DNA of 64,000 nt from an uncultured Sphingomonas sp. (GCF_934560975.1 NZ_CAKTFO010000017.1:1-64000), one strand, 5' to 3'; positions 52,249 through 61,641 are shown, counted from the stretch's first letter. Translations and numbers: made by a program. Notes: a model not told the origin generated them from the letters alone.

Positions 52249-54375
52249 ATGTTGATTTCCATGTTGCGCCAGTATGAGCTTGTTGATCGCGTCCTCGGCT
52301 ACGACCCGGAGGCGGATGAGGCGCTGCTCAATCGCGCCTATGTCTTCTCCATGGCCGCCCATGGCTCACAGAAGCGGGCCAATGGCGATCCCTATTTCAG
52401 CCACCCGATCGAGGTGGCGGGGATCCTGACCGATCTGCACCTGGACGACGAGACGATCGCCACCGCGATCCTGCACGACACGGTGGAAGACACGCTTGCC
52501 ACGCCGGAGCAGATCGAGAAGAGTTTCGGCCCGGCGGTGGCGCGGCTGGTGGACGGCGTCACCAAGCTCAGCAAGATCGAGGCGAAGAGCGCCAACGAGC
52601 GCGCGGCGGAGAACCTCCGCAAGTTCCTGCTCGCCATGTCCGACGACATCCGCGTGCTGCTGGTGAAGCTGGCCGACCGGCTCCACAACATGCGGACGCT
52701 GCACTTCATCCCCAATCCGGAGAAGCGCCGCCGCATCGCGCGCGAGACGATGGATATCTACGCGCCGCTCGCCGAGCGCATCGGCATGTACGAGTTCATG
52801 AAGGAGATGCAGACGCTCGCCTTTCAGGAACTGGAGCCGGAGGCGAACGAGTCCATCAACAAAAGGCTGGAGCAGCTGCGCAAGGGCGGCGGCGACCAGG
52901 TCGCCCGGATCGCGTCCGGCATCCGCCTGATGCTGGCGCAGAAAGGGATCAAGGCCGAGGTGGAGGGCCGCGAGAAGCATCCCTACTCGATCTGGCGCAA
53001 GATGAGCGAGCGCCACATCAGCTTCGAACAATTGTCGGACGTCATGGCGTTCCGCGTGATCGTCGACGATGTGGAGCAATGCTACCGCGCGCTTGGCCTG
53101 CTGCACCAACGCTGGCCGATGATCCCCGGCCGCTTCAAGGACTATATCTCCACGCCCAAGCGCAACGGCTACCGCTCGCTCCATACGGGCGTGATGCACA
53201 GCGAGCGGGTGCGCATCGAGGTGCAGATCCGCACGGAGAAGATGCACGCCGAGGCCGAGTTCGGCGTCGCCGCGCACTGGGCCTACAAGACCGGCGGGTC
53301 GGTCCAGCCCGATGCGAAATCACGCTGGATCCGCGAACTGGTCGAGATCCTGGAACATGCCGCCAGCCCGGAGGAGCTGCTGGAGCATACGCGGATGGCG
53401 ATGTACCAGGATCGCATTTTCGCCTTCACCCCCGCGGGCGAGCTGATCCAGCTGCCCAAGGGATCGACCCCGGTCGACTTCGCCTACCAGGTGCATACCG
53501 ATCTGGGGGACCAGACGGTCGGCGCCAAGATCAACGGCCGGGTGGTGCCGCTGCGCACCGTGATCCAGAATGGCGACCAGGTGCAGATTCTGCGCTCCAA
53601 GGCGCAGGAACCCCAGGTGGCGTGGCTCAACTTCATCTCCACCGGCAAGGCGCGCGCGGCGATCCGCCGCTTCGTCCGCAACAAGGAGCAGAGCGAATTG
53701 GTGGCGTTGGGCCGCCGTTTCTACGACGCGATCGTGGCGCGCTTGCCGACCCTGCTTGCGCCCGACGCGCTGGACCTTGCCGTCAAGCGACTGAAACTGC
53801 CGGGCGTGGAGGCGATGATGGAGGCCATCGCGCGTGGCGAGTTGAGCGACCAGGCCGTTATGGAAGCGGTGATGCCGGGATCGTCGGCGGAGATACCGGC
53901 GGTGTTGGCCGATGCCCGCCGGGCGGTGTCGGTGAAGGGCCTGACGCCAGGTGTCGCCTTCACCCTTGCGCCCTGCTGCACCCCCGTGCCCGGCGACCGG
54001 ATCGTCGGCGTACGGCGGTCGGACGCACCGGTCGAAGTCCATGTGATCGAATGCCCCGCCTTGCAGGCCGCGCCCGAGGAGGATTGGGTGGACCTGGCCT
54101 GGGGCGACGGCAGCGAGGGCGGCACCGCGCGGCTGAACGTGATCGTGCGCAACCAGCCCGGCTCGCTAGGCGTGATGGCAGGCATCTTCGGCACGCAGGG
54201 CGCCAATATCGTCAACCTGACGCTGGCGGAGCGCGACGCGAGCTTCCACACCTTTCAGGTCGTGATCGAAGTGGACGATGTCGCCCACCTCATGCGGATC
54301 CTGGCCGCTTTGCGCGCGGCGGATGCGGTGGTCAGCGCCGAGCGGACGGAGCCGCGCGCGCCTTTGGCCGCTTAG
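52249..54375 (+). CDS. rsh: Bifunctional (p)ppGpp synthetase/hydrolase
   Basis: RelA/SpoT homologue of 708 residues. The hydrolase HD domain (YFSHPIEVAGIL, ATAILHDTVEDT) is intact, as is the synthetase (FKDYISTPKRNGYRSLHTGV). TGS (IFAFTPAGELIQLPKGST) and zinc-finger/ACT regulatory domains (CCTPVPGD, near-terminal ACT) follow. Alphaproteobacteria normally have this single long enzyme that sets stringent-response levels. ATG 52249 is used; ATG 52261 is an alternative. It is divergent from the iron receptor. Confidence 0.95.
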   Translation: MLISMLRQYELVDRVLGYDPEADEALLNRAYVFSMAAHGSQKRANGDPYFSHPIEVAGILTDLHLDDETIATAILHDTVEDTLATPEQIEKSFGPAVARLVDGVTKLSKIEAKSANERAAENLRKFLLAMSDDIRVLLVKLADRLHNMRTLHFIPNPEKRRRIARETMDIYAPLAERIGMYEFMKEMQTLAFQELEPEANESINKRLEQLRKGGGDQVARIASGIRLMLAQKGIKAEVEGREKHPYSIWRKMSERHISFEQLSDVMAFRVIVDDVEQCYRALGLLHQRWPMIPGRFKDYISTPKRNGYRSLHTGVMHSERVRIEVQIRTEKMHAEAEFGVAAHWAYKTGGSVQPDAKSRWIRELVEILEHAASPEELLEHTRMAMYQDRIFAFTPAGELIQLPKGSTPVDFAYQVHTDLGDQTVGAKINGRVVPLRTVIQNGDQVQILRSKAQEPQVAWLNFISTGKARAAIRRFVRNKEQSELVALGRRFYDAIVARLPTLLAPDALDLAVKRLKLPGVEAMMEAIARGELSDQAVMEAVMPGSSAEIPAVLADARRAVSVKGLTPGVAFTLAPCCTPVPGDRIVGVRRSDAPVEVHVIECPALQAAPEEDWVDLAWGDGSEGGTARLNVIVRNQPGSLGVMAGIFGTQGANIVNLTLAERDASFHTFQVVIEVDDVAHLMRILAALRAADAVVSAERTEPRAPLAA

Positions 54376-54431
54376 AGTTCCCGCTCCGGAGGGGCGCCCT
54401 GAAGCGGTTTGCGGCTCGATGCATCACTATC

Positions 54432-54513
54432 CCCGTGCTCCTGCGAAGGCAGGAGCCCAGGATCCTGGGGGAATTGCGCGCACACTGGGCTCCTGCGTTC
54501 GCAGGAGCACGGG
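54432..54513. repeat. Inverted pair of REP-like palindromes
   Basis: Two copies of the CCCGTGCTCCTGCGAA...GCAGGAGCCCAG type element face each other (hairpins 54437-54456 and 54489-54508) in the 159-base gap between rsh and nusB. The whole forms a larger inverted repeat. It resembles the single element at 37575. The convergent location suggests an mRNA 3'-end or terminator role. Confidence 0.8.
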
Positions 54514-54534
54514 TCAGATCGATCGAAAACCGTT

Positions 54535-54987
54535 CTAGCCGCGCACGTCCTTGGCGACCGAGTCCAGCAGGCCGTTGACGAAGCCGGTCTCCCGCCGGTC
54601 GTAAAAGGCATCCGCCACGTCGACATATTCGCTGATCACGGTCGCGGTGGGCACGTCAGGCCGGGCCAGCAGCTCATAGGCGCCCGCCCGCAGGATTGCG
54701 CGCATCGGCCGGTCCAGCCTTGGCAGGTTCCAGCCCTTGCCGAGCCGCGCCGTCACCCGCGCGTCGATCTCCTCGCGCCGGGCATCCACGCCGCGCACCA
54801 GATCGTCGAAGAAGTCGATCTCCGCATCGGCATAATCGACGTCCTCGATGGTCGCGCCCAGCCGGTGCTGGTGGAACTCGTCCAGCAGGCGGGGCAGGGG
54901 GGTGCCCTCCATTTCCTGTTGGTACAGCGCCTGCACCGCCGCGAGCCGCGCGGCCGAGCGTGCGCGGGTTCCGCCCCGCCGGCTCAC
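54535..54987 (-). CDS. nusB: Transcription antitermination factor NusB
   Basis: All-helical NusB (150 residues) that joins NusE on boxA RNA for rRNA antitermination. ARLAAVQALYQQEMEG, DRPMRAILRAGAYELLARPDVP and ETGFVNGLLDSVAKD are the family blocks. The GTG start overlaps the hisD stop by 4 bases. Confidence 0.93.
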   Translation of the reverse strand: MSRRGGTRARSAARLAAVQALYQQEMEGTPLPRLLDEFHQHRLGATIEDVDYADAEIDFFDDLVRGVDARREEIDARVTARLGKGWNLPRLDRPMRAILRAGAYELLARPDVPTATVISEYVDVADAFYDRRETGFVNGLLDSVAKDVRG

Positions 54988-56264
54988 AGCCGCACCGCCA
55001 CGGATGCGGCGTGGGCGGGCAGCCCTTCCGCCTGGGCCAACGCCACGGCCGCCGGGCCGATCCGGCGGAGGCTGTCCGCGTCACATGCGATGAAACTGGT
55101 ACGCTTCATGAAATCCAGTACCGATAGGCCCGACGCGAAGCGCGCGCGGCGCCCGGTGGGGAGAACGTGGTTGGGCCCCGCCACATAATCGCCCACCGCT
55201 TCGGGCGTGTAGCGGCCCAAGAAGACGGATCCGGCATGGCGGACCCGGGCGAACAGAGGTTCGGGTGTATCGACCGCCAGCTCCAGATGTTCGGGCGCGA
55301 GGCGATCGACCAGCGGCATAGCAGCTTCCAGCGTCGGCACCACCACGATTGCGCCATTGTCCGTCCATGCGGTGCGGGCCGTCGCCTGTGTCGCGAGACG
55401 CCCTAGCTGCCGCTCGACCGCCGCATCGACCGCGTCGGCGAAGGCGGCATCGTCCGTGAACAGGATCGACTGGCTGGTGGGATCATGCTCCGCCTGGCTC
55501 AACAGGTCGGCGGCGATCCATTCGGGATCGTTGGCGCCGTCCGCGACCACCACGATCTCCGACGGGCCGGCGACCATGTCGATGCCGACCACGCCGTAAA
55601 GCTGGCGCTTTGCCTCCGCGACCCAGGCATTGCCGGGGCCGACCACCACGTCGACCGGCGCGATCCGATCCGTGCCATAGGCCAAAGCCGCGATCGCCTG
55701 CGCGCCGCCGACGCGCCACACCTCGTCCACGCCGGCGATTTCGGCAGCGGCCAGCACCAGCGGGTTGACCTCTCCGTCCGGCGTCGGGGTGACCATAACC
55801 AGTCGCTCGACACCGGCCGCGCGCGCGGGAATGGCGTTCATCAGCACGGTGGACGGATAGGCCGCGCGTCCGCCCGGCACATACAGGCCGGCGGCCTCCA
55901 CCGCGCCCCAGCGCGCGCCCAGGCGCACGCCGCTGGCATCGACATAGTCGCGATCCTCGGGCCGTTGCGCCGCATGGTAAGCGGTGATCCGCTCGGCCGC
56001 GCATTCGATCGCGCTTCGCAATTCCGGGTCGAGCGTGTCCAGCGCGGCCTTGCGTTCGGCCTTGCCGACTTCCCACCCTGTCGTATCGGGATCGTGGCGG
56101 TCGAACCGCTGCGTATAGTCCCGCAGCGCGACGTCACCCGTCTCGCGCACCGCCGCGACGATCGCCGCCACGTCGCGCGACACGTCGGCGTCGGCTTCGC
56201 GCCGTGCATTCACCAGATCGGCGAAGGCCTCGGCAAAACCGGGGGTGGAGGCGTCAAGCCGCAC
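54984..56264 (-). CDS. hisD: Histidinol dehydrogenase
   Basis: Zinc enzyme for the last two steps of histidine synthesis (426 residues). It has YVPGGRAAYPST, the active-site GPGNAWVAEAKR, DMVAGPSE and AEHDPTSQSI with the conserved zinc and catalytic histidines, and the late GPNHVLPT. I chose GTG 56264 because GGAGA precedes it and the sequence matches from VRLDAS; a GTG at 56288 is further upstream. It overlaps hisG by 11 bases. Confidence 0.93.
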   Translation of the reverse strand: MRLDASTPGFAEAFADLVNARREADADVSRDVAAIVAAVRETGDVALRDYTQRFDRHDPDTTGWEVGKAERKAALDTLDPELRSAIECAAERITAYHAAQRPEDRDYVDASGVRLGARWGAVEAAGLYVPGGRAAYPSTVLMNAIPARAAGVERLVMVTPTPDGEVNPLVLAAAEIAGVDEVWRVGGAQAIAALAYGTDRIAPVDVVVGPGNAWVAEAKRQLYGVVGIDMVAGPSEIVVVADGANDPEWIAADLLSQAEHDPTSQSILFTDDAAFADAVDAAVERQLGRLATQATARTAWTDNGAIVVVPTLEAAMPLVDRLAPEHLELAVDTPEPLFARVRHAGSVFLGRYTPEAVGDYVAGPNHVLPTGRRARFASGLSVLDFMKRTSFIACDADSLRRIGPAAVALAQAEGLPAHAASVAVRL

Positions 56265-56922
56265 GGGCCGTCTCCGCCGCTGCCGCACGCATCGCCTCCA
56301 CCAGGGGGATCACCGTCGCGCCCTGCGTCTTGAAGGCGGCGCGATTGACGATCAGCCGGGCAGACACCTCGGCAATCGTCTCCACCTCCACCAGCCCGTT
56401 CTCGGCCAGCGTCCGGCCGCTCGACACGAGATCGACGATGCGGCTGGACAGGCCCAGCACCGGCGCAATCTCCATCGCGCCGTTCAGCTTGACGCATTCG
56501 GCCTGGACGCCGCGCGCCTCGAAATGGCGGCGGGTGATGTTGGGATATTTGGTGGCGACACGCACGTGGCTCCACCCGCGCGGATCGTCGGCCGCCGCCA
56601 TCTCCCGGGGCTCCGCCACCGAGATGCGGCAATGGCCGATGCCGAGGTCGACGGGGGCATAGAGTTCGGAATAGTCGAACTCCATCAGCACGTCCGATCC
56701 GACCACGCCGAGTTGCGCCGCGCCGTGGGCGACAAAGGTCGCGACATCGAATGCGCGCACCCGGATCAGGCCGATATGGGAGTGGTTTGTGGCGAAACGC
56801 AGCGCGCGGCTGTTTTCGTCGGCAAAGGCGGGTTCGGGCTCGATGCCGGCGCGCGCGAACAAAGGCAGCACCTCCGACAGGATGCGCCCCTTGGGGATAG
56901 CGATGGTGATCGGCTGGGCCAT
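56254..56922 (-). CDS. hisG: ATP phosphoribosyltransferase (short form)
   Basis: First enzyme of histidine synthesis, short form (222 residues). It has ITIAIPKGRILSE, GVVGSDVL and DLVSSGRTLAENGL. Short HisG lacks the C-terminal regulatory domain and needs HisZ for activity; no hisZ is in this window. hisG and hisD are coupled, with nusB behind them. Confidence 0.93.
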   Translation of the reverse strand: MAQPITIAIPKGRILSEVLPLFARAGIEPEPAFADENSRALRFATNHSHIGLIRVRAFDVATFVAHGAAQLGVVGSDVLMEFDYSELYAPVDLGIGHCRISVAEPREMAAADDPRGWSHVRVATKYPNITRRHFEARGVQAECVKLNGAMEIAPVLGLSSRIVDLVSSGRTLAENGLVEVETIAEVSARLIVNRAAFKTQGATVIPLVEAMRAAAAETARAA

Positions 56923-56969
56923 GACCGGCGGGCTTTAGGAAGGATGCCGCCGAGCGGCAACCTCCCGAC

Positions 56970-57677
56970 TCATTCGCCGTCCAGTTCGGGATAATGGCGG
57001 AAGATGCCGTCGGAGAAGGGCAGGCGCCGATCGCTGGCCAGATAGTCCCGCAACTCCGGCAGGCCGCGCACCGCGTCGCGCAGGGCCAGCACCCTGGGCG
57101 TGTCGCGCGCCACCCGTGCCATGCGCCGGGGAAAGGCGAAGCTCAGCCCCTCCACCAGCTGGAACAGCGACAGGTCGGCATAGGACCAATGATCGCCGGT
57201 CAGCCAGTCGCCGCGCCGGGTCAGGATGCGCTCGAACCAGGTCAGGAACTTCGGGATGCGGTTGGTCCGGAAATCCTCCGCCCGCCGCTTCGCCTCGGCT
57301 GTCTGATCCTCGTAATAGGCCGATACCGATACCGGATGGTGCGTGTCGTGCGCCTCCGCCACCATGTCGGCGATGGTCAGCTGGCACTGGTTGGCCCACA
57401 ATCGGCCGGCCGCATCGGAGGGGGCAAGGCCGTGCGTCTCACCCAGGAACAGCAGGATGTTGGCCGCCTGACCGATCACCATGTCCCCAGCGATCAGGTA
57501 AGGCGGCGCGAACGGCGGGTCGTCGCGCGTGATGCCGAGGTCGCGGGATAGAGCGGCATAGCCGTCGTCGCCCGCTTCGCGCGCCATGTCGCGATAGGGG
57601 ATGCCGCCCGCCTCCAGCGCCAGCCGCGGAAACTCCCCGCGGCCGGGGATGGAGGGCCAATACCACAGTTCGTACAT
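56970..57677 (-). CDS. Glutathione S-transferase family protein
   Basis: GST-fold protein (235 residues): a thioredoxin-like N-domain (MYELWYWPSIPGRGEFPRL, with PYLIAGDMVIGQAANI holding the cis-proline and glutathione-contact residues) and an alpha-helical C-domain. The N-terminal tyrosine resembles that of sigma/mu-type GSTs. The substrate is unknown. Its start lies four bases after the SDR stop, so the two stress-type genes share a transcript. Confidence 0.87.
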   Translation of the reverse strand: MYELWYWPSIPGRGEFPRLALEAGGIPYRDMAREAGDDGYAALSRDLGITRDDPPFAPPYLIAGDMVIGQAANILLFLGETHGLAPSDAAGRLWANQCQLTIADMVAEAHDTHHPVSVSAYYEDQTAEAKRRAEDFRTNRIPKFLTWFERILTRRGDWLTGDHWSYADLSLFQLVEGLSFAFPRRMARVARDTPRVLALRDAVRGLPELRDYLASDRRLPFSDGIFRHYPELDGE

Positions 57678-57681
57678 CGAC

Positions 57682-58539
57682 TCAGCCGTTCACCACCGTG
57701 CCGCCATTGGGGTGCAGCACCTGGCCGGACATGTAGGACGCATCGTCGCACGCCAGGAACAGGAAACTCGGCGCGACCTCGTTCGGCTGGCCCGGCCGTC
57801 CCATCGGCGTCTTCTCGCCAAAGGATTCCAGCTTCTCGGGGCTGGCCCCGCCCGCCGGGTTGAGCGGGGTCCAGATCGGGCCCGGCGCCACCGCATTCAC
57901 GCGAATGCCCTTTTCCACCAACTGCTCGCTGAGCGAGCGGGTGAAGGCCGTGATCGCGCCCTTGGTGGAGCTGTAGTCGAGCAGCTCCGCCTCACCCTGA
58001 TACATGGTGACGCTGGTGCAGTTCACGATTGCCGCGCCCTGCTTCAGGTGCGGGCGCGCGGCCTGCGTCATGAAGAACATGCCGAAGATGTTGGTCTGGA
58101 ACGTGCGGCGCAGTTGCTCTTCCGTGATGTCGGTAATGTCCTTGTCGGGATGCTGCTCGCCCGCATTGTTGACGAGGATGTCGAGCCGGCCGAACGTCTC
58201 GACCACCTGCTCCACGCCGCGACGGCAGAAATCCTTGTCGCCGACATCGCCGGGGATCAGCAGGCAGCGCCGGCCCTCCGCCTCGATCGCGCGCTGCGTT
58301 TCCTCCGCATCCTCATGCTCGCACAGGTAGAAGACGGCGACGTCGGCGCCTTCCCGCGCATAGAGGACGGCGACGGCGCGGCCGATGCCGCTGTCGGCAC
58401 CGGTGACGATCGCCACCTTGCCCTTCAGCCGGCCCGAGCCGGGATAACGCGGCTGATAGTCCGGACGGGGATCGAGGTCGGCCTCGCTGCCGGGCAGGCC
58501 GTCTTCGTGGATCATCGGCTGCTGCGGGTTCGAATCCAT
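57682..58539 (-). CDS. Stress-type short-chain dehydrogenase/reductase
   Basis: SDR (285 residues) of the YhdF/YdaD-like general-stress group, with an N-terminal extension of about 40 residues. It has the TGADSGIGRAVA nucleotide motif, NNAGEQH, and the active-site serine, Tyr-Ser-Ser-Thr-Lys (YSSTK), with PGPIWTPL after it. An EcfG-like promoter is placed just upstream (58567-58591). ATG 58539 has GGAGAG upstream; an in-frame GTG lies two codons earlier. It is transcribed with the GST gene. Confidence 0.9.
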   Translation of the reverse strand: MDSNPQQPMIHEDGLPGSEADLDPRPDYQPRYPGSGRLKGKVAIVTGADSGIGRAVAVLYAREGADVAVFYLCEHEDAEETQRAIEAEGRRCLLIPGDVGDKDFCRRGVEQVVETFGRLDILVNNAGEQHPDKDITDITEEQLRRTFQTNIFGMFFMTQAARPHLKQGAAIVNCTSVTMYQGEAELLDYSSTKGAITAFTRSLSEQLVEKGIRVNAVAPGPIWTPLNPAGGASPEKLESFGEKTPMGRPGQPNEVAPSFLFLACDDASYMSGQVLHPNGGTVVNG

Positions 58540-58566
58540 GGTCACTCTCCAATCGCGTCCGCCCTG

Positions 58567-58591
58567 AACGATCGGGCGACGGCCGGGTTCA
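58567..58591 (-). promoter_or_regulatory. EcfG-type general stress promoter
   Basis: On the minus strand TGAAC-N16-CGTT matches the EcfG consensus GGAAC-N16/17-CGTT except for the first base. The -10 element lies 28 bases before the SDR start codon. Confidence 0.6.
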
Positions 58592-58665
58592 CCCCGGGAC
58601 GGCGGGAAGCATCATGGATGCGGCCGCATTGGCGATCGGCCGGTGCCGCACTATCTTGGGTGGCG

Positions 58666-60495
58666 ATGCCTCCCGCCACAAGTGATGTGCCCGCCAATCC
58701 CGAAAACGGACTGGCCGCCCTCCGCCGCTTCCTGCCCTATCTCTGGCCCAAGGAGCAGCCGTGGCTTCGCGCGCGCGTCGGCGTGGCGATGGTGCTGGTG
58801 CTGGCGGCCAAGGTCGTCACGCTCGCCATGCCGTTTGCCTACAAGGCGGCGATCGACCGGATGGCGCCGGGGCTGCAGGGCGCGGCCGGGATCGTCATCG
58901 CGATGGTCCTGGCCTATGCGGGCGCGCGCTTCGGCGGCACATTCTTCGACAATCTCCGCAACGCCATCTTCGAGCGTGTCGGGCAGGAGGCCGCGCGCAA
59001 GCTGAGCCTGGAGGTGTTCGCCCACCTGCATCGCCTGTCGCTGCGCTTTCACCTCGAACGTCGCACCGGCGCGCTGACCAAGGTGATCGAGCGCGGGACC
59101 AAGAGCATCGACACGATGCTGTACTTCCTGCTGTTCAACATCGCGCCGACCATTTTCGAGCTGGTGGCGGTGTGCGTCATCTTCTTCGCCAAGTTCGGCG
59201 CGGGGCTGGTGGCGGCGACGGCGGTGATGGTGGTGCTGTATGTGGGCTTCACCCGCCGCATGACCGAATGGCGCATCGCGCTGCGTCGCGAGTGGACCCG
59301 GACCGACAGCGAAGCCACGCAGAAGGCGGTCGATTCGCTCCTCAACTATGAAACGGTCAAATATTTCGGGGCCGAGGCGGTGGAGCAGCGGCGCTATGGC
59401 GAAAGCGTGTCGCGGCTGGTGGACACCACCACCAAGGTGGAAACCAGCCTTGCCTGGATGAACATCGGCCAAGCCTCGATCACCAACGCGATGATGGCCG
59501 GCGCCATGGCGTACAGCGTATGGGGCTGGAGCCAGGGGCGCTTCTCGGTCGGCGACGTGGTGTTCATCAACACGATGCTGGCGCAGCTTTTCCGGCCGCT
59601 CGACTTCCTCGGCATGGTGTATCGCGAGATCCGCCAGGGCCTGATCGACATGGAAGCGATGTTCGGCTTGGTCGATACGCCGGAGGAGGTGACGGACGCG
59701 CCCGGTGCAGCGCCGCTGGTGGCCGGGGGCGGCGCCGTCCGCTTCGACCATGTCGATTTCGCGTACGATCCCGACCGCCGGATCCTGCGCGACGTCAGCT
59801 TCTCCGTTCCGGCTGGCGGTACGCTGGCGGTGGTGGGGCCGTCGGGTGCGGGCAAGTCCACCCTCGCACGGCTGCTGTTCCGCTTCTACGACGTGACCGG
59901 CGGGCGCATCCTGATCGACGGCCAGGATGTGGCTGGCGTGACCCAGGCCTCCGTCCGGCGCGCGATCGGCATCGTTCCCCAGGATACGGTGCTGTTCAAC
60001 GACACGATCGGCTACAACATTGCCTACGGCCGGGCCGGGGCGACGCGCGGCGAGATCGAGGCGGCGGCAAGGGGTGCCGCGATCCACGATTTCATCCTGT
60101 CGCTGCCGCAGAGCTATGACACGATGGTGGGCGAGCGCGGCCTCAAGCTGTCCGGTGGGGAAAAGCAGCGGGTGGCGATCGCGCGCACCCTGCTCAAGGA
60201 TCCGCAATTGCTGATCCTGGACGAAGCGACCAGCGCCCTCGACAGCCGGACCGAGGCCGCGATCCAGGACACGCTTGAGCTGATCGCGCAACGCCGCACC
60301 ACCATCATCGTCGCCCACCGCCTGTCCACCATCGTCCACGCCGACGAGATCATCGTGATGGACAAGGGGCACGTCGCCGAACGCGGCACCCACGCCGGGC
60401 TGGTCGCGCAGGACGGTCTGTACGCCGAAATGTGGGCGCGCCAGCAGGCGGAACAGCGCGAGGCGGAGGAAGCGGCAGAAGCCGAACCCGCATGA
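58666..60495 (+). CDS. Atm1-type ABC exporter
   Basis: Half-transporter of the Atm1/HMT1 group (609 residues), exporting glutathione-linked sulfur or metal compounds. Six membrane helices fill residues ~35-320 with the family motif LNYETVKYFGAE, then an ABC domain with GPSGAGKSTLARL, the Q-loop, LSGGEKQRVAIARTLLKDP and LDEATSALD. ATG 58666 has GGGTGG upstream. It is followed by a hairpin and tRNA-Glu. Confidence 0.93.
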   Translation: MPPATSDVPANPENGLAALRRFLPYLWPKEQPWLRARVGVAMVLVLAAKVVTLAMPFAYKAAIDRMAPGLQGAAGIVIAMVLAYAGARFGGTFFDNLRNAIFERVGQEAARKLSLEVFAHLHRLSLRFHLERRTGALTKVIERGTKSIDTMLYFLLFNIAPTIFELVAVCVIFFAKFGAGLVAATAVMVVLYVGFTRRMTEWRIALRREWTRTDSEATQKAVDSLLNYETVKYFGAEAVEQRRYGESVSRLVDTTTKVETSLAWMNIGQASITNAMMAGAMAYSVWGWSQGRFSVGDVVFINTMLAQLFRPLDFLGMVYREIRQGLIDMEAMFGLVDTPEEVTDAPGAAPLVAGGGAVRFDHVDFAYDPDRRILRDVSFSVPAGGTLAVVGPSGAGKSTLARLLFRFYDVTGGRILIDGQDVAGVTQASVRRAIGIVPQDTVLFNDTIGYNIAYGRAGATRGEIEAAARGAAIHDFILSLPQSYDTMVGERGLKLSGGEKQRVAIARTLLKDPQLLILDEATSALDSRTEAAIQDTLELIAQRRTTIIVAHRLSTIVHADEIIVMDKGHVAERGTHAGLVAQDGLYAEMWARQQAEQREAEEAAEAEPA

Positions 60496-60501
60496 CTTGA
60501 C

Positions 60502-60531
60502 GGCGGGCCTCTCTCCTCATAAATGCCCGCC
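60502..60531 (+). terminator. Hairpin after the Atm1-type gene
   Basis: GGCGGGC (60502-60508) pairs with GCCCGCC (60525-60531) across a 16-base loop, seven bases after the transporter stop. It lacks a T-run, so it is a weak terminator or a boundary for the tRNA gene. Confidence 0.45.
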
Positions 60532-60543
60532 TTCGCGCACCGC

Positions 60544-60619
60544 GGCCCCTTCGTCTAGCGGTCTAGGACGTCGCCCTCTCACGGCGAAAACACGGGTTCG
60601 AGTCCCGTAGGGGTCACCA
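60544..60619 (+). tRNA. tRNA-Glu (anticodon CTC)
   Basis: A 76-base tRNA. The acceptor GGCCCCT pairs with AGGGGTC (one G-U); the anticodon stem TCGCC/GGCGA closes the loop CTCTCAC, giving anticodon CTC; the T-arm is ACGGG-TTCGAGT-CCCGT; CCA is encoded. The integrase remnant begins 86 bases downstream, so its 3' end is the likely attachment site of the island. Confidence 0.95.
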
Positions 60620-60705
60620 GCTCCGCCCTAAGCGGCGGATATCTGCGGAAAACACGCGAAATCAACGCTTCGTTAGGCGCCCGATGCTACGAAAGGGTGC
60701 TACGA

Positions 60706-61125
60706 ATGAGGCGTCGTATGAGCCACTCGCACAGGCGGAAAACCTCTCGCATCGAGTGGTTCCGGATGGACGTGCCGAAGGACATCCGGCACCTTGCCGG
60801 GAAGACATCCTGGCAGCACTCGCTGGAGACCACCGACCCGGCCCTCGCCGACGCACGCCGAGCCTGGCATGCGGCGCGCTACAAGACCGAGGTCATCCGC
60901 CTGCGTGCTCAGCTGGCCGCAGAAATCGACGGCCGAGCCGAGGGCGTCGTCGAACAGGCTTTCGACAAGCTCGCCGCCTTCCACGGGTCCCTGGACCGCG
61001 CCGTCGCGGCGGAGTTGGACAGTCTGGCTTGGACAGTGCGAGGTTCGTGGAGCCGTGAGGACGCACACGAGGTCGAACGCCAGCTCTTCGGTCGGGAGGT
61101 CTCGGACGAATGGACTGCGGCAAAC
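60706..61125 (+). pseudogene. Truncated phage-type integrase (N-terminal part)
   Basis: The first ~140 residues resemble the N-terminal DUF6538/SAM-like region of tyrosine recombinases that sit next to tRNA genes (SRIEWFRMDVPKDIRHLAGK, LETTDPALADARRAWHAARY). ATG 60706 has AAGGG eight bases upstream. The Arg-His-Arg-Tyr catalytic domain is absent; after about 61125 the frame passes into unrelated sequence. It cannot be active and marks a decayed integration event at tRNA-Glu. Confidence 0.65.
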
Positions 61126-61199
61126 GTCCCTGTGAGAAGAGGATGTTCTTCCACAGCAGTTGCTTGCCGTGGTGCATACTGCGATACTCGGGCCGGGTG

Positions 61200-61641
61200 C
61201 GTGCTCACGTCGAGGCGCAGGTTCTTCGCGTTGGTCGTGGTCGCCGAAGGCGGACCGGGACGCCACCTCCTGCACTTCCGCCACATCCTCTCCGCTTCCC
61301 CCTCATATCGCGCCGCGAGGACCGAAGACGAGGTCGACAGACCCACGATCGTCTTGATTGGACCGGGCGGAGCGCCCCGGTTTCGCACGCGCCGCTCAGC
61401 CGTCATCACAACAGGTGCCGACGTGGCGCTGGCACTCGCGCTCGCGCTCGCTGGTGCCGGTTCAGTACGCCTGCCCGATCTCGTCCCCCGTCGCGCGGTC
61501 GCAGACGGGTCGCTGAACGCCATCGCGGCTGGCGGCGATCATTCGGTCACGGCCTTAAGCGCGTTCGTGTCGGACGGAACCTCGTTTATGGCCTCGGCTC
61601 TGGCTGAGGAGATTGCAATGGGACTAGCGGCCCATCGCTGA
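61200..61641 (+). pseudogene. LysR effector-domain remnant
   Basis: This frame, continuous with the integrase remnant, resembles the C-terminal half of LysR regulators: ILSASPSYRAAR (compare the family VASPAYLA pattern), ITTGADVALALALALAGAG, VRLPDLVPRRAVADGSL and a final FVSDGT region. No start or DNA-binding part precedes it. It is probably joined to the integrase by deletion. The identification is by eye. Confidence 0.4.

Noticed and set aside
53079..54578. A 499-codon frame overlapping rsh
   Set aside because: Out-of-frame shadow of rsh with Gly/Arg-rich composition.
60706..61641. An intact integrase
   Set aside because: The catalytic Arg-His-Arg-Tyr region is missing and the C-terminal half looks like LysR.
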